A DNA stretch of 64,000 nucleotides from an uncultured Clostridia bacterium (GTDB taxonomy: Bacteria; Bacillota; Clostridia; Christensenellales; UBA1242): assembly GCA_934748015.1 (NCBI GenBank), contig CAKVHF010000003.1:62001-126000 (forward strand). The letters are read 5' to 3'. This document shows, piece by piece, positions 44,854 to 57,991 of this stretch. Below the pieces are notes generated by a model. The model searched no databases. It worked only from the letters and a program-made list of their open reading frames with translations, and had not been told where the DNA came from. The translations under genes and the position numbers were made by a program. Every line of letters begins with the position of its first letter. Within the stretch, counting starts at the first letter, position 1.

Positions 44854-44910
44854 TTGCTTTTGGACAATATACATACTTATAATCATAAGCGTAAATCGAG
44901 GTTATTGTCC
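44854..44910 (+). promoter_or_regulatory. Candidate groESL promoter with inverted repeat
   Basis: TTGCTT and TATAAT lie 18 bases apart at about 44855-44884. An inverted repeat ggacaata (44862-44869) and tattgtcc (44903-44910) spans the spacer and the start region. No CIRCE element is present. Confidence 0.4.
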
Positions 44911-45002
44911 ATATACATCATAACAAAACAGATAAATATTGTTAATACTGTGACAAATAAGGCAATAATACAAAAAAATATAAACAAAAAAAAGGAGAAA
45001 AT

Positions 45003-46896
<1,894 letters not shown>

Positions 46897-47083
46897 ATTG
46901 TCTTATCGATATATCCTTGCCATCTTAGTCGTGCATTGCGCATTAAATAATTAATTTTAACCATGTACAATATTTTTAATTTAATATTTTTATTACAAAA
47001 CCAAATACCCTTCCTTTTTAAAAAAAAATATAAACATTTTCCTTTTTTCCTAATTAAAAATATATAATTATTATGATGGCAAG

Positions 47084-47122
47084 GGCAAAAAAATGAACCA
47101 CTGAAATAGTGGTTCATTTTTC
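47084..47122. terminator. Terminator between groESL and the convergent membrane-protein gene
   Basis: Perfect 13-bp stem (aaaatgaaccact / agtggttcatttt) with a 5-base loop, T-rich on both strands; it lies 13 bases after the stop of the gene at 47135. Confidence 0.8.
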
Positions 47123-47134
47123 ATTTAATCTATG

Positions 47135-47995
47135 TTATTTTTCTTCTTTCTTAGATGTTTTCTTAGCCTTAGGCTCTTCTTCTGCCTTATTATCAGCCTC
47201 AACTTTCTCTAATTTAACATCCTCAGCCTTAGGCTCTTCTTCTTGGATCTCAGGAACTGCTTGTGCTTTTGCTCTGCTCTTACGCTCGTGATACTCTAGA
47301 ACTTCCTCAAAGAAGTTGTAGTTACACATGCTTAGCAATTCTGTAATGTACACAAATAGTGCAACAAATGCAATATGAAGAACAACCATAGCAATGACCA
47401 TAAGATATGTGATCTCAATCTTAGCAATGTATACTAGGCCAACTGCAAATAGTGCAAATAGGAAGAAGTATACAATATAGAAGATTGCCTTGTACGCAAA
47501 CATATTTGCTTTCTGTCTTCTCATTCTCTTCTCAGATACACTCAATGCGTCTAGGAAGTTATCGTAATTGTGATGTTCTACAAAGTAGAATACCATGCTA
47601 AATGCACCAATCGCAAGGAATAGTGGAACGATAAACAAAATAGTTGCAAAGATGTAAATAAATGCAAGAACTACACCCAAGAATAGGTAAGACAATGCAT
47701 ATTTGCCACCAAAACCACTAAATAGTAGCTTGTAACTAGGCTTCTCCTCGCTAGTTGCCAATGCTCTCATGTATCTGATATGACCTACCTGCATATTGCC
47801 GAATAATACAAGAGCAATAACAGCGATAATACCAAACAAAGCATGAACATATTGTGACAACCAAGCAGCACTAATCAAAATAATTGCGAATGGCAAAACT
47901 GAAATCAATGTTGCAAGGAATGCTGAACCACATTTGCCCTTAAAACTTGCCTTAGTATTAGCAAAAAACTCTTTTAAATTTTTACTATTTTTCAT
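47135..47995 (-). CDS. DUF975-like polytopic membrane protein
   Basis: 286 residues with six hydrophobic helices between residues about 20 and 220, followed by a 60-residue Glu/Lys/Ala-rich charged tail (EEEPKAEDVKLEKVEA). The first part (GKCGSAFLATLISVLPFAII; FGNMQVGHIRYMRALA) resembles the DUF975 membrane family of Clostridia. AAAGGAG precedes the ATG. It is a single-gene unit convergent with groEL. The tail is similar in style to that of S2 and of the small membrane protein at 19653. Confidence 0.6.
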   Translation of the reverse strand: MKNSKNLKEFFANTKASFKGKCGSAFLATLISVLPFAIILISAAWLSQYVHALFGIIAVIALVLFGNMQVGHIRYMRALATSEEKPSYKLLFSGFGGKYALSYLFLGVVLAFIYIFATILFIVPLFLAIGAFSMVFYFVEHHNYDNFLDALSVSEKRMRRQKANMFAYKAIFYIVYFFLFALFAVGLVYIAKIEITYLMVIAMVVLHIAFVALFVYITELLSMCNYNFFEEVLEYHERKSRAKAQAVPEIQEEEPKAEDVKLEKVEADNKAEEEPKAKKTSKKEEK

Positions 47996-48123
47996 TTTTT
48001 TCTCCTTTTATATTTAACAAACATAAGATAAGTACTTGTCCTAGTTCATTATTGTTAATGTTATTATATCATGTTTGTATCAATTAATCAAATATAATTT
48101 TGTATCAAAAATATTTGTAATAT

Positions 48124-48163
48124 AAAAAATAGAGTAGAAAATATTTTCTACTCATATTTTTTT
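48124..48163 (-). terminator. Terminator of the giant envelope-protein gene
   Basis: A 22-bp perfect palindrome (gagtagaaaatattttctactc split as two 11-base arms, 48132-48153) followed by T-rich sequence on the minus strand, 14 bases after the stop. Confidence 0.75.
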
Positions 48164-48176
48164 GTAGATCTCTATA

Positions 48177-51100
48177 CTATCTGCCATTAACTATAATTCC
48201 GCTCTGAACTATCATCTGTCGTCCAGTGTGATCGGATATAGATATCACCATAGTTGTGTCGGCAAAGTGGTTAGCAAATGCACCTGTTGCATCAAATATA
48301 ACAGAATTAAATCTAACTTCTATCTGATTGCCACTGATAGTGTTGCCGTCCTTATCCTTCTCAACAAATGTCACTGTACAAGTGTTAGTTTCTTCAATAA
48401 CCTTGTACTCCACTGCATACAAGCCACCTTGATAAGTAACATTAGTATTATTCTGGACAAATACTAAATAATTGGTCAGCCAAGTAGCAACATCACTGCC
48501 TGCAACATCTATTCCTGTAGTCTTGAACATATCAGAGTTGACTACAACCCCTACACCGCTCCATGCTGTCTGAAGACTAGGAACGATATTGATAGTTACT
48601 GCTATTCCGCCAATTGTATCACTGGCATTGCTTGTATAAGCGTTGATATCTACCTTACGAGCAACATTGCCACTTGTGCCAGTAGTCATAATCTTGTATT
48701 GGAAGATATATATTTCAAAACTAGTCGAAAGCATATTGTTATAATAGTCTCTCAAAGATAGTTGCTGATTGCCAATAAGCGTACCATACTTGACGCCATT
48801 GATCATAATATCTTGATCTTGATCACTTGTGTCGATAACCTTGGTGGTTGTTCCAGAAGTCTGATCTAACTGATCAGCTACAACACCATAACGCAAAATC
48901 TCTGTACCATTATTGATTGCCTGTTGTGGCAAAACAACGTCTGTAGTTAGACTGCTATTAGTTTCGTAGACAAGTTCCAGACTAGCATACTGCAATGACA
49001 AATAATCGGGCATATTGTATATACCATTAGCACTTAGGTCTAGAGAGATTGTCTCATACTTCTTAGTTTCATAATCATAACCATAAGTTTTGCCAGTCTT
49101 ATCATTGTAGATAACATATCCTGCGATAGGCACTAAGAGTTCAACTGAATTAGTTGTTCTGCTATTGGATATTCCCAAAAATCCGTTGTCAATAGAATAA
49201 CTAATAGGAAGAATAATTGATTTGTCAATAGCCTTTACACTAAGTTTGCCATCTGTGATATTGATCATAGAAGTACTGCCATATACTATATCACCCAGCT
49301 GGTTTCGGTTGCCATTGGTATCAACAAATTGCTTTCTTGTAATATAAGACTTGTTATTAAATGCAAATTGATAATTGTAATTATCCATAATCTCAAACTT
49401 ATCAAATTTACCAAACACAAAATTGCTATCAGCTGTGTATTCCAATACATCGGTTGCACTATTCTTGGTTAATACTTGTGTGCTTATTATATCAAATAGA
49501 TTAGCACCATTCTCCAACAACTCCAGAATATTAGATGATTGTTGATATTGATAATAAGTATTGTTAGATATCAATTTGTTTGATTTTACAACCTTAACGA
49601 TAGGCTGAATAGTTACCTGATAATTCATATTAGCAACATCTTCAACCGGGCTGAAATTATAGCCACTATCACTTATGTCTAATCTGAAATTAATAACTAG
49701 AGTTGTAAATATATCACTATGGATATGCAACTTTTGACCTTTATGTTTTTTATTAACATCAACAAAAACATCAACAAATTTAAACAATTTTTCTTTTTCA
49801 TTATTGGCAATAACTGTATCCTTACTTAACGACTGAGTGTTGCCATTTAGATCAATATAAGAAGCACTTGTGCATTCAATGCCATAATTAGTTTTGCCAT
49901 TAATACTAAATAGTTTTGACAAGTCATAGATTATATAATTGCCGTCTATCTCAAATGATGTTGCGGGCTCTAATTCGGTGTTGTTATTAGCAATTGTAAT
50001 CTTTTTGTTTGCTGTATTGTATATCACATTGGCATTGTTAACATAATTGTAGAATTTTGAATTGCTTGTTAATGTAATAGTCTTAGTTACACTCGGTTCT
50101 ATTGTTAATTCTATTGTCAGTTTTTTGCCTGCCAATTCAGAAATAACTGTTACTGTTCTTTGCTCAAAGCAATCATATACAAACAACTTATTACTGGTAC
50201 CTACCATTATATCAGTCTTAACTTCATTTAGCTTAAAGTATGCATAGTTGTGTTCTTTGATTGTAAATTTGATTTTTGAGTTTAGTTCTGTTTCTTTGTT
50301 GCTATTATAATAAGCTTTGAACTTATCACTGAAATCAAATTCTCTTGTACCACCTTGTATAGTATATCTAGCAAGATTAGGATTGCCAGTAACTGGGTCT
50401 TTTAATACAAATGTTGGACTTTGAAACTTAGCATCTGTAGTAAAGTAATAATCAAAGATCTTAGAATTGTCACCATTAAAGGTTAATTTCACCTTAAATA
50501 GTATTCCATAATGACCTTGTTGATCCGCAAGTGGTAGATTTCCGCTTTCGTCTAGTTTTACACGATATCCGTCTTCAATCTCCATCCCATTAGTAAAGTA
50601 CTTAGCATAATCAGTTATGATTGTCGCTATCAAAATATCGGTAGTATTGTTCTCATCTGTTTTGATATACCTTAGTTCAACAACACCATCTTTGGAATTG
50701 GTTATATATCTATATTCTTTCTCTAACCTAGATGCATTCAATGATGTTGCAAATTGATCATTAGAGAACAAGCACAACTCTTCATTGCCATCTTTGTTAT
50801 AATATCTTATTTGATAATTATCTTCTTCAAGCTTATACATTGCAGTTACATCAACATATACATTGGCCTCTGCACATGAAGTATGCTCTGTTGTAAATGA
50901 AACATTGGATAGATTGTATATTTCATTGTAAGTTTTTGCTGTTGGATTAACATTACCTGCCATTCTAGTTTTCAACTCGGTATACAATGTGTCAATATTT
51001 TTCCAATCTCCATCATAGGCAAAAATGTATCTACATATCATTTCGTCAATATAATTGCTAGAAACCATCGAAATATCTAAATTAGCATTGTCGGCTACAA

Positions 51101-54100
51101 ATTTGAATACATTGCTATCTACTTCCAATCCGCTAGTAATATTGGTTGAGAAATTTTTATACAAACTTTTTGTAAATTTGCTTGATTCTGAAAAGTCACA
51201 TAGATACAACATCTTGTATTTGCCAAATAGCGGAGTCCCGGCTGTCACCCATAACCTATCATCATTTGAGTTAATTTTGCCTATGTAGTCGAAATTGTTA
51301 ATGACTTCTGTATCTTCATCTTTTACATCACTTACATACAATTCACCATCAACATTGTACATTTTGCCATAACCAGTTATTGCAATATCGTTAACCTCTA
51401 GTCTTACTGCATCGTTAGGCATATACAGACTGTTAGCTAATTCCGAATTGCTTGCAATAATATATGGGACTTGGTCGCCCTGTGGGATAGTCTCTGCTAC
51501 AAGTGTAATGATTATTGGATGATATACTGTATTGTTATATTGTTCGCCATCCAACTTGTCTTTGTTAACACTAGTTACCTTAACACAATCGGTTAATGTA
51601 GTGTTGTTAAGTCTAATCTCGAAATTGAACCCTGTAAGCGAAGAATATTGTATAGCATCGTTAAGTGCTAGCAGACTATTAGTAAGTTTCTCATGCATGC
51701 CATCTGCAGTTAAATTATCTAAGTCTTTGATATCATAAGGTAGCACTGTCAATTTGTTGTATGTCTGACCCTTTAACAGTTTCAAAGCTCCAAAAATGTT
51801 AAGATTGTCATTACGTTGAATTAACGATTTTGCTGTATATTTAGTATCTTTTCCATTGTTTGTGATAGTTATATCACTCTCAATCTGTGTGTAATAATAC
51901 AATTTCTCCAACACACTTTTTACCTTGAACATATTATTGCTTTGGATAGTTATATCATTTAGAGCAATATAGTTAACAATTGTTGCCTCGCTACCATTAA
52001 CATTGATTTTGTCAAAAACTATACCATCTGTATTGGTTGCATTATATTCATTAAGCGAAGAATTATACTCTTTGTAAGCTGGTTTGTTGTTATTAGCATC
52101 CCCTTCGACTACATGACCTCCATCCTTACCAAGATATAGCCTTACACCCTCTCTATTGATTGGGTTATCATCCTTATCTGTCAAGACATAACAACCGAAC
52201 AAAACAATATCGTTAGTACTTGCATTGACTGCGTCAATAGTGTATACCCGTCTGGTTAACTCTCTAGAATTGATCTGTGCAATATCCTCATAAAATAGTT
52301 CGTATGCATATACAACATTTGTGTTCTGTGTTTGTGTCACAAAAGATGTACTCATTTTGCCTTCATTGATAATTGATTGCAGTATCTTACCATCTAAGTT
52401 AGTAAAAGTACATATTCTATCAGGTTTGATATCCAATACACTGTATAATTTCTTGGCTTCTTCAGTGCTAAAACTAGACTTTGTCATAACAGAATTGTTG
52501 CCATAATTGGCAATAGAACCATTGTCGTTGCCACTACCTAGATAAGCAAACACCTTGAAGTTTCGGAAAGTAACATTGGAGTAGTTGCCGTAGGTAGAAA
52601 CTGACTTAGTATTAGGTGTATAACCTTTTCCCATTAGTTCGCTCTTAATAGTCTCGTCATTGCTAACATATATTGTGTTAGAACTATCTTGATCTACACC
52701 GAAATTGATATTATTGTTCTTTGCTAAACCATCTTCACTAGTATCGCTATCTTCACTGATTTTGACTTTAACAAAGTCGTAGAATGTCTTGTGTCCATCT
52801 TCGTCATCTACACCCAGAGTAAACATCAAATATATCTGGAACTCTCCTGACTTGCTAGGGACTAATTTCTCAAAAGTCCAAGTATAGTTGCCATTAATCT
52901 TCTGATCAGATTTAGTAACTGTTAGATACTGATTATTTGTACCAAACTTGCCCTTGTAGTCATCTTTAGTTTTGTAGTTTTCAATGTCTGCCTTGTAATT
53001 ATAATCTGTATTAGCATTTACAACAAAATTTTTGTCTACAATTTTGCTTTTGCCAGAGTTATCAAATACTAGCACATCAATTGTAATTTGGTTAATAAGA
53101 TCTAATTTTGCTTCGTTACTTATTGCACCACCACCGCTTAAGTTAGTGCCTTGGATATTAATGCCAAACTTGCTTGCAATATAATTAGCACCCGTTGATG
53201 CATTCTCTACATAATATGTTTCGGTTCTATCAAGTTCTCCTGTCATAGAGTCTCTTTTTACTAGACTTAGATCAACCTCGGAGCCTGTTACTGTAAAACT
53301 ACGAACCTTAACATCGGAGATATAGAACTCGATAGAAGTACTTGCAAACACGTAGTCTAGGCTAGTCTTAATCTTCTTAAGAATTTCACTATCTGTAGAT
53401 GACAACATAACATGCCCATTGGTTGAGTTATCGTCAAAGAATTTAAGAGCAGTAGAGTTACCCTTAGCAAAATAATCCTTGTAATATTTATCTAGAAATT
53501 CATTATATCTAACAAGTAAACCACTAATATCTGACTCTGATAGACTGATATTGCCAAGAACATACTCTTCTAATTGGCTAAATCCATTGCTCTTATATTC
53601 GCTTTGGATCTCATAAGATCTGTGCACCTTAGATATAACCTTCAAGACATTCTCATTGGTTCGGTCTGGATAAAAAGTTAACTTATACCAATCCTTAGTC
53701 TTATCATAAGTACAACTAACAACCTTAAGTGCTGTATCGTCTATTGTAAGAGGAACAATAACGCCGTTCTCTTCGTAATAGAAATATGTCTCCTTATTCT
53801 CAGTCCTAGACCACTGGTTGATATCAAATATATTAGACTTATTGCTACGAAGGTAGAAATCGGTGCTTGCTTGGTTCTTAGCAATAATACGTTGGTTAAG
53901 AGAAGAAGAACTGGATATGTATCTTAGGTCGGACGCAAAAAATAAATCATTGTTCTCAACTGGCACATCTACTGTCAATTGCAACTTACATGGACTAATA
54001 AGATTGCTTTCGCTATTCTTATCCGCACTAACGAACTCGATAGTTACATTGCCACCTATATTTCTGCCTGTTAGAGTCTTACGCAATTTGATAGTAAATT

Positions 54101-54395
54101 CCTGCCCGCCAGTCACAGTGCTAGGGATATCAATAATATTGGTGTCACCACTAACAATCGTCTTCAATTTAGTCTCGGTTGCATCGGTCGGCAAATAATT
54201 GATAGTGACATTGACATCATTCTCAACAATCAACTTCCGCTCAGTCTCTGTCTCGCTATCAAAGAACACGTTGGTCATGCCAATCTTGGTCTGATTAAAT
54301 CCACCGATGATCGCATACACGCCTACTGCTAGTCCCATTACACCTACCAGTACACCCAATACTATTCCAAATATTTTTAAGAACCTCTTAAACAT
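48177..54395 (-). CDS. Giant envelope-anchored protein (2072 residues), unknown
   Basis: The ATG at 54395 has GGGAGAG in front; earlier in-frame ATGs lack it. A basic start (MFKRFLKIF) and one hydrophobic segment (GIVLGVLVGVMGLAVGVYAI) form a signal anchor or uncleaved signal. The rest, about 2040 residues, is outside, Asn/Ser/Thr/Asp-rich and beta-stranded. Many stretches look like Ig/cadherin-like modules, but no copy is regular enough to count. There is no LPXTG, S-layer-homology or LysM motif. The gene occupies a tenth of the window and stands alone with its own terminator. An adhesin or cell-surface scaffold is likely, but that is inference from size and layout. Confidence 0.75.
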   Translation of the reverse strand: MFKRFLKIFGIVLGVLVGVMGLAVGVYAIIGGFNQTKIGMTNVFFDSETETERKLIVENDVNVTINYLPTDATETKLKTIVSGDTNIIDIPSTVTGGQEFTIKLRKTLTGRNIGGNVTIEFVSADKNSESNLISPCKLQLTVDVPVENNDLFFASDLRYISSSSSLNQRIIAKNQASTDFYLRSNKSNIFDINQWSRTENKETYFYYEENGVIVPLTIDDTALKVVSCTYDKTKDWYKLTFYPDRTNENVLKVISKVHRSYEIQSEYKSNGFSQLEEYVLGNISLSESDISGLLVRYNEFLDKYYKDYFAKGNSTALKFFDDNSTNGHVMLSSTDSEILKKIKTSLDYVFASTSIEFYISDVKVRSFTVTGSEVDLSLVKRDSMTGELDRTETYYVENASTGANYIASKFGINIQGTNLSGGGAISNEAKLDLINQITIDVLVFDNSGKSKIVDKNFVVNANTDYNYKADIENYKTKDDYKGKFGTNNQYLTVTKSDQKINGNYTWTFEKLVPSKSGEFQIYLMFTLGVDDEDGHKTFYDFVKVKISEDSDTSEDGLAKNNNINFGVDQDSSNTIYVSNDETIKSELMGKGYTPNTKSVSTYGNYSNVTFRNFKVFAYLGSGNDNGSIANYGNNSVMTKSSFSTEEAKKLYSVLDIKPDRICTFTNLDGKILQSIINEGKMSTSFVTQTQNTNVVYAYELFYEDIAQINSRELTRRVYTIDAVNASTNDIVLFGCYVLTDKDDNPINREGVRLYLGKDGGHVVEGDANNNKPAYKEYNSSLNEYNATNTDGIVFDKINVNGSEATIVNYIALNDITIQSNNMFKVKSVLEKLYYYTQIESDITITNNGKDTKYTAKSLIQRNDNLNIFGALKLLKGQTYNKLTVLPYDIKDLDNLTADGMHEKLTNSLLALNDAIQYSSLTGFNFEIRLNNTTLTDCVKVTSVNKDKLDGEQYNNTVYHPIIITLVAETIPQGDQVPYIIASNSELANSLYMPNDAVRLEVNDIAITGYGKMYNVDGELYVSDVKDEDTEVINNFDYIGKINSNDDRLWVTAGTPLFGKYKMLYLCDFSESSKFTKSLYKNFSTNITSGLEVDSNVFKFVADNANLDISMVSSNYIDEMICRYIFAYDGDWKNIDTLYTELKTRMAGNVNPTAKTYNEIYNLSNVSFTTEHTSCAEANVYVDVTAMYKLEEDNYQIRYYNKDGNEELCLFSNDQFATSLNASRLEKEYRYITNSKDGVVELRYIKTDENNTTDILIATIITDYAKYFTNGMEIEDGYRVKLDESGNLPLADQQGHYGILFKVKLTFNGDNSKIFDYYFTTDAKFQSPTFVLKDPVTGNPNLARYTIQGGTREFDFSDKFKAYYNSNKETELNSKIKFTIKEHNYAYFKLNEVKTDIMVGTSNKLFVYDCFEQRTVTVISELAGKKLTIELTIEPSVTKTITLTSNSKFYNYVNNANVIYNTANKKITIANNNTELEPATSFEIDGNYIIYDLSKLFSINGKTNYGIECTSASYIDLNGNTQSLSKDTVIANNEKEKLFKFVDVFVDVNKKHKGQKLHIHSDIFTTLVINFRLDISDSGYNFSPVEDVANMNYQVTIQPIVKVVKSNKLISNNTYYQYQQSSNILELLENGANLFDIISTQVLTKNSATDVLEYTADSNFVFGKFDKFEIMDNYNYQFAFNNKSYITRKQFVDTNGNRNQLGDIVYGSTSMINITDGKLSVKAIDKSIILPISYSIDNGFLGISNSRTTNSVELLVPIAGYVIYNDKTGKTYGYDYETKKYETISLDLSANGIYNMPDYLSLQYASLELVYETNSSLTTDVVLPQQAINNGTEILRYGVVADQLDQTSGTTTKVIDTSDQDQDIMINGVKYGTLIGNQQLSLRDYYNNMLSTSFEIYIFQYKIMTTGTSGNVARKVDINAYTSNASDTIGGIAVTINIVPSLQTAWSGVGVVVNSDMFKTTGIDVAGSDVATWLTNYLVFVQNNTNVTYQGGLYAVEYKVIEETNTCTVTFVEKDKDGNTISGNQIEVRFNSVIFDATGAFANHFADTTMVISISDHTGRQMIVQSGIIVNGR

Positions 54396-54565
54396 ATTTT
54401 TCTCTCCCATTGTTTTCATTCTAGATAAATACAAAATAATTACTTAATTGTCTATACTTTAGCCTAAGTCGCACAAACAAAAATATCTACACATAGTATT
54501 TGTGTATATATTATTTTTATTTATTATATATAATAGTGTCTTTTTTTGTCAAACAAATAGTGTGC

Positions 54566-54591
54566 AAACAAAAAATAAGCAAAAGGCTTAT
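54566..54591 (-). terminator. Terminator of pflB-pflA
   Basis: 6-bp stem (ataagc / gcttat) with a 5-base loop followed by TTTTTTG on the minus strand, 11 bases after the pflA stop. Confidence 0.65.
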
Positions 54592-54601
54592 CACCTCTTG
54601 C

Positions 54602-55330
54602 TTAATTCTTCTCAAACTTAGTCTGCAACTTCTTAAATTCCACCATATCTAGGTCACGGATATTAAGTAATCTATTGCATATATTTAGTTGTTCATATTT
54701 TCCAAAACCTAATTTGGAAAAAGGAAGTAACTCCCACTTAATAACATTGGGATAAGTGTCCACAATCGCCTTATATTCCTGCAACTTGCTAGCACTATCA
54801 TTGATATCTGGCACAACCACTGTACGTATCCATACAGGTACATTGCAATCTTTCAAAAAGTCCAAAAATTTAAGCGTTTTTGACATATCACAACATGCGT
54901 ATTTTCTGTAGTCTTCTGCATTGGAAAACTTAAGGTCACATATAACAAAATCCAGTTTCTGAAGCAATTGCTTAACTGCATCATTTAACTCAACATTGCC
55001 ACTAGTCTCTATACAAGACTTAACGCCAATCTTAAGAAACTTAACCACACAGTCTAGTACAAAATCTGCTTGCAAAAGTGGCTCTCCTCCACTAAAAGTT
55101 ATGCCACCTGTTTTGCCATAATAAGTAGTGTAATTGCGACATTTGTTAACAACTTCGTCACTAGTCATAGGGATATACTTGGTCTTATCCCAAGTGTCTG
55201 GATTGTGACAATAGGCACACCTAAGGTCACAACCTTGCATAAATACAACACTTCGGATACCAAAGCCATCTAGTGTGGAATAAGTGTCAATACTGTGTAC
55301 TCTACCCACCATACTACTAGAATTTCTCAT
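54602..55330 (-). CDS. pflA: Pyruvate formate-lyase activating enzyme
   Basis: Radical SAM activase that makes the glycyl radical on PflB. The cluster motif CDLRCAYC (Cx3Cx2C) follows [16 protein letters not shown] and precedes [16 protein letters not shown] is the SAM-binding GGE motif. 242 residues, normal for PFL-AE. The ATG at 55330 has AGGA six bases away and overlaps the pflB end by 14 bases. An ATG six codons later is a second possibility. Confidence 0.95.
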   Translation of the reverse strand: MRNSSSMVGRVHSIDTYSTLDGFGIRSVVFMQGCDLRCAYCHNPDTWDKTKYIPMTSDEVVNKCRNYTTYYGKTGGITFSGGEPLLQADFVLDCVVKFLKIGVKSCIETSGNVELNDAVKQLLQKLDFVICDLKFSNAEDYRKYACCDMSKTLKFLDFLKDCNVPVWIRTVVVPDINDSASKLQEYKAIVDTYPNVIKWELLPFSKLGFGKYEQLNICNRLLNIRDLDMVEFKKLQTKFEKN

Positions 55331-57542
55331 GGAATGTCCTGTTGATTACTTCTTGTTGTTGTTCCTTAGTCAACTTATTGAAGTTAACCGCATAACCACT
55401 AACACGGATAGTAAGATTAGGATATTTCTTAGGGTTGTTCATAGCATCGATCAATGTCTCACGGTTAAGAACGTTAACGTTGATATGTTGTGCATTTCTA
55501 GCAAAGTAACCATCTAGTAAATGAGTTAAGTTAGTAACCTGCTCGTCCAACTTCTTGCCTAGAGCACTAGGGATGATACTAAATGTATTAGAAATACCAT
55601 CACGGCAAGTATCATATTTCAATTTGCTTACACTATTTAGACTAGCAAGAGCACCAGAACGATCTCTGCCATGCATTGGGTTAGCGCCTGGAGCAAATGG
55701 CTCACCCTTCTTTCTTCCATCAGGAGTATCACCAGTCTTCTTACCATAAGATACGTTACTAGTAATGGTTAGAACAGATAGTGTTGGGGTTGCATTACGA
55801 TAGCATTTGTTAGCCTTCAAGTTAGCATAGAAGTTCTCAACGATCCACTTAGCAATCTCATCAACTCTATCATCATCGTTACCATATTTAGGATAATCAC
55901 CCTCGATATCGAAGTGAGTAATAAGACCTCTCTCGTCCTTACGAGCATATACCTTAGCGTACTTAATAGCACTCAAGCTATCAGTAAGAACGCTTAGACC
56001 GCAGATTCCAAATGCCATAAGTCTATCAACATTGGCATCATGAAGAGCCATCATCAATCTCTCATAAGCATATTTGTCATGCTCATAGTGGATGCAGTTA
56101 AGAGTATCAACATATAGTTTTGCAACAACCTTGCTGTACTTCTTGTATGCTTTGATAACTGTATCATAGTCTAGTAGACCTTCTTCAAATGGCTTAGAGA
56201 TGCCATCAAATACTTGGTCACCCTTAACCTCATCTCTACCACCATTTAGAGCATAAAGCAACATCTTAGCAATATTACATCTTGCACCAAAGAACTGCAT
56301 TTGTTTACCAATACGCATAGCAGATACGCAACATGCGATACCATAGTCGTCACCATATCTTTCTCTCATAAGGTCATCGTTCTCATATTGAATACTATCT
56401 GTATCAATAGAAACCTTAGCACAGAAGTCTTTGTAGTTCTGTGGCAAATATTTACTCCAAAGGATAGTAATATTTGGCTCTGGAGAAGACTTAAGATTAT
56501 ATAGAGTATTAAGAACACGATAAGATGTCTTAGTAACCATATGTCTACCATCAGTAGTCACACCCGCCTCTGACATTGTAACCCAAGTAGGATCACCAGC
56601 AAAGATCTCGTTGTATTCTGGAGTACGAAGGTGCCTAACCATACGCAATTTCATAACAAAGTCATCAATAATCTCTTGTGCCTCAACCTCAGTCAAGATA
56701 CCAGCCTTGATATCTCTCTCGAAGTAGATATCTAGGAATGTAGAAATACGACCGATTGAGTTAGCAGCACCAGTCTGTTCCTTAACAGCACCTAGATATG
56801 CAAAGTATAGCCATTGAACTGCTTCTCTAGCATTAGTTGCTGGCTTAGAGATATCATAACCATATCTATTAGCCATTTGCTTTAAGCTCTGTAATCCTTC
56901 GATCTGCTTCTGAACATCTTCTAGAAGCATCATGTTCTCCTCAGTTGTGCCATTAGCGTACAAAGCCAATTTCTCTTCCTTCTTCTTAGCAATAAGGAAG
57001 TCAACACCATATAGAGCTACTCTACGATAGTCACCGATGATACGGCCACGACTGTATGCATCAGGAAGACCTGTAATGATACCGCAGTGTCTAGCTCTAC
57101 GCATTAGTGGACTATAGATACGGAATACACCATCGTTATGTGTAGTACGATACTTAAATTGTGCCAAAACACTATTAGATAGCTTGTAGTTATAAGCTTT
57201 ACATGCATTACGAACCATGTTAAGTCCAGAGAATGGGCTAACTAGTCTTACAAGAGGTTTCTCGCTCTGAAGACCAACGATGATTTCGTGCTTCTTATCA
57301 ATATATCCAGCTGGATGCGAGTCGATAGATGCAGTACGATTAACATCAATACCTACAACACCTTTCTTTTGTTCTATCTTAAGTAGTTTTTCCAGTTTTG
57401 CAAGAATTTTCAAAGTTCTCTCGGTAGGACCTTGCAAAAAACTAGCATCACCGCTATATTGTGTAAAATTCTTTTCAATAAAATCACTTACATTAATTTC
57501 TTTTTTCCATTTTGTGCCTTTAAATTTATCCCAATCAGACAT
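55317..57542 (-). CDS. pflB: Pyruvate formate-lyase
   Basis: Glycyl-radical enzyme converting pyruvate and CoA to acetyl-CoA and formate, a core step of anaerobic fermentation. The two active-site Cys are in GIACCVSAM (about residue 402) and the radical Gly in RVSGYAVNF near the C-terminus. 741 residues, normal. GGGAGA precedes the ATG. The transcript has a leader of about 100 nt with a hairpin. Presence marks an anaerobic or microaerobic fermenter. Confidence 0.97.
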   Translation of the reverse strand: MSDWDKFKGTKWKKEINVSDFIEKNFTQYSGDASFLQGPTERTLKILAKLEKLLKIEQKKGVVGIDVNRTASIDSHPAGYIDKKHEIIVGLQSEKPLVRLVSPFSGLNMVRNACKAYNYKLSNSVLAQFKYRTTHNDGVFRIYSPLMRRARHCGIITGLPDAYSRGRIIGDYRRVALYGVDFLIAKKKEEKLALYANGTTEENMMLLEDVQKQIEGLQSLKQMANRYGYDISKPATNAREAVQWLYFAYLGAVKEQTGAANSIGRISTFLDIYFERDIKAGILTEVEAQEIIDDFVMKLRMVRHLRTPEYNEIFAGDPTWVTMSEAGVTTDGRHMVTKTSYRVLNTLYNLKSSPEPNITILWSKYLPQNYKDFCAKVSIDTDSIQYENDDLMRERYGDDYGIACCVSAMRIGKQMQFFGARCNIAKMLLYALNGGRDEVKGDQVFDGISKPFEEGLLDYDTVIKAYKKYSKVVAKLYVDTLNCIHYEHDKYAYERLMMALHDANVDRLMAFGICGLSVLTDSLSAIKYAKVYARKDERGLITHFDIEGDYPKYGNDDDRVDEIAKWIVENFYANLKANKCYRNATPTLSVLTITSNVSYGKKTGDTPDGRKKGEPFAPGANPMHGRDRSGALASLNSVSKLKYDTCRDGISNTFSIIPSALGKKLDEQVTNLTHLLDGYFARNAQHINVNVLNRETLIDAMNNPKKYPNLTIRVSGYAVNFNKLTKEQQQEVINRTFHEKF

Positions 57543-57576
57543 AATAATTTCTCCCTTAGTTAATTTGTAAAATAAA

Positions 57577-57599
57577 GAGCAAAAACAAATGTTTTGCTC
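57577..57599 (-). promoter_or_regulatory. Hairpin in the pflB leader
   Basis: 9-bp perfect stem (gagcaaaac / gttttgctc type) with a 4-5 base loop, followed on the minus strand by TTTATTTTA. It lies between the promoter and the pflB start and could be a weak attenuator. Confidence 0.35.
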
Positions 57600-57647
57600 A
57601 TCAAAAGCAACTCTATATTAGGGGCTACTCTTATATTAAACATGTGC

Positions 57648-57677
57648 ATTATAACACAACAAATATTGATTTGTAAA
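57648..57677 (-). promoter_or_regulatory. Promoter of pflB-pflA
   Basis: On the minus strand TTTACA (57672-57677) and perfect TATAAT (57648-57653) with an 18-base spacer. The start would be about 100 bases before the gene. Confidence 0.65.
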
Positions 57678-57830
57678 TAGTATTTTGGCATTATTTCAAA
57701 AAAATATTTTTGTGTAATTTGCATAGATATTCTTTGTCATTTGGCTTGTAGTTTTGTCGTATTTTTTTAACCAATTAGCTTACATAATTTTGCCAAAAAA
57801 TGAAGAAAAAGATTGATGCTAAAGATAAAT
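57678..57830. other. Intergenic A/T-rich stretch between pflB promoter and spoIVA terminator
   Basis: No gene or clear repeat seen. It is A/T-rich and has no ribosome site followed by an ORF of note. Confidence 0.4.
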
Positions 57831-57886
57831 AAAAAGTGAACCAGAAAGCAAATAAATAACTTTGCTAGAAAATTGGCTCACTTTTT
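57831..57886 (-). terminator. Terminator of spoIVA
   Basis: Outer stem aaaaagtgaacca / tggctcacttttt (one mismatch) with an inner agcaaa/tttgct hairpin, followed on the minus strand by T-rich sequence. It lies about 105 bases after the stop. Confidence 0.65.
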
Positions 57887-57991
57887 TAATAACTTTTTCG
57901 ATTTTGTTTCACAATTTCGTCACAAAAACTTTTTTACAAAAATACATTTTTTACTGAAAAACTAGATAACAAAATATCGAATAATTCTATA

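Noticed and set aside
44726..45002. CIRCE operator before groES
   Set aside because: Only a half-site-like GGCACTA occurs; the second arm GAGTGCTAA is absent.
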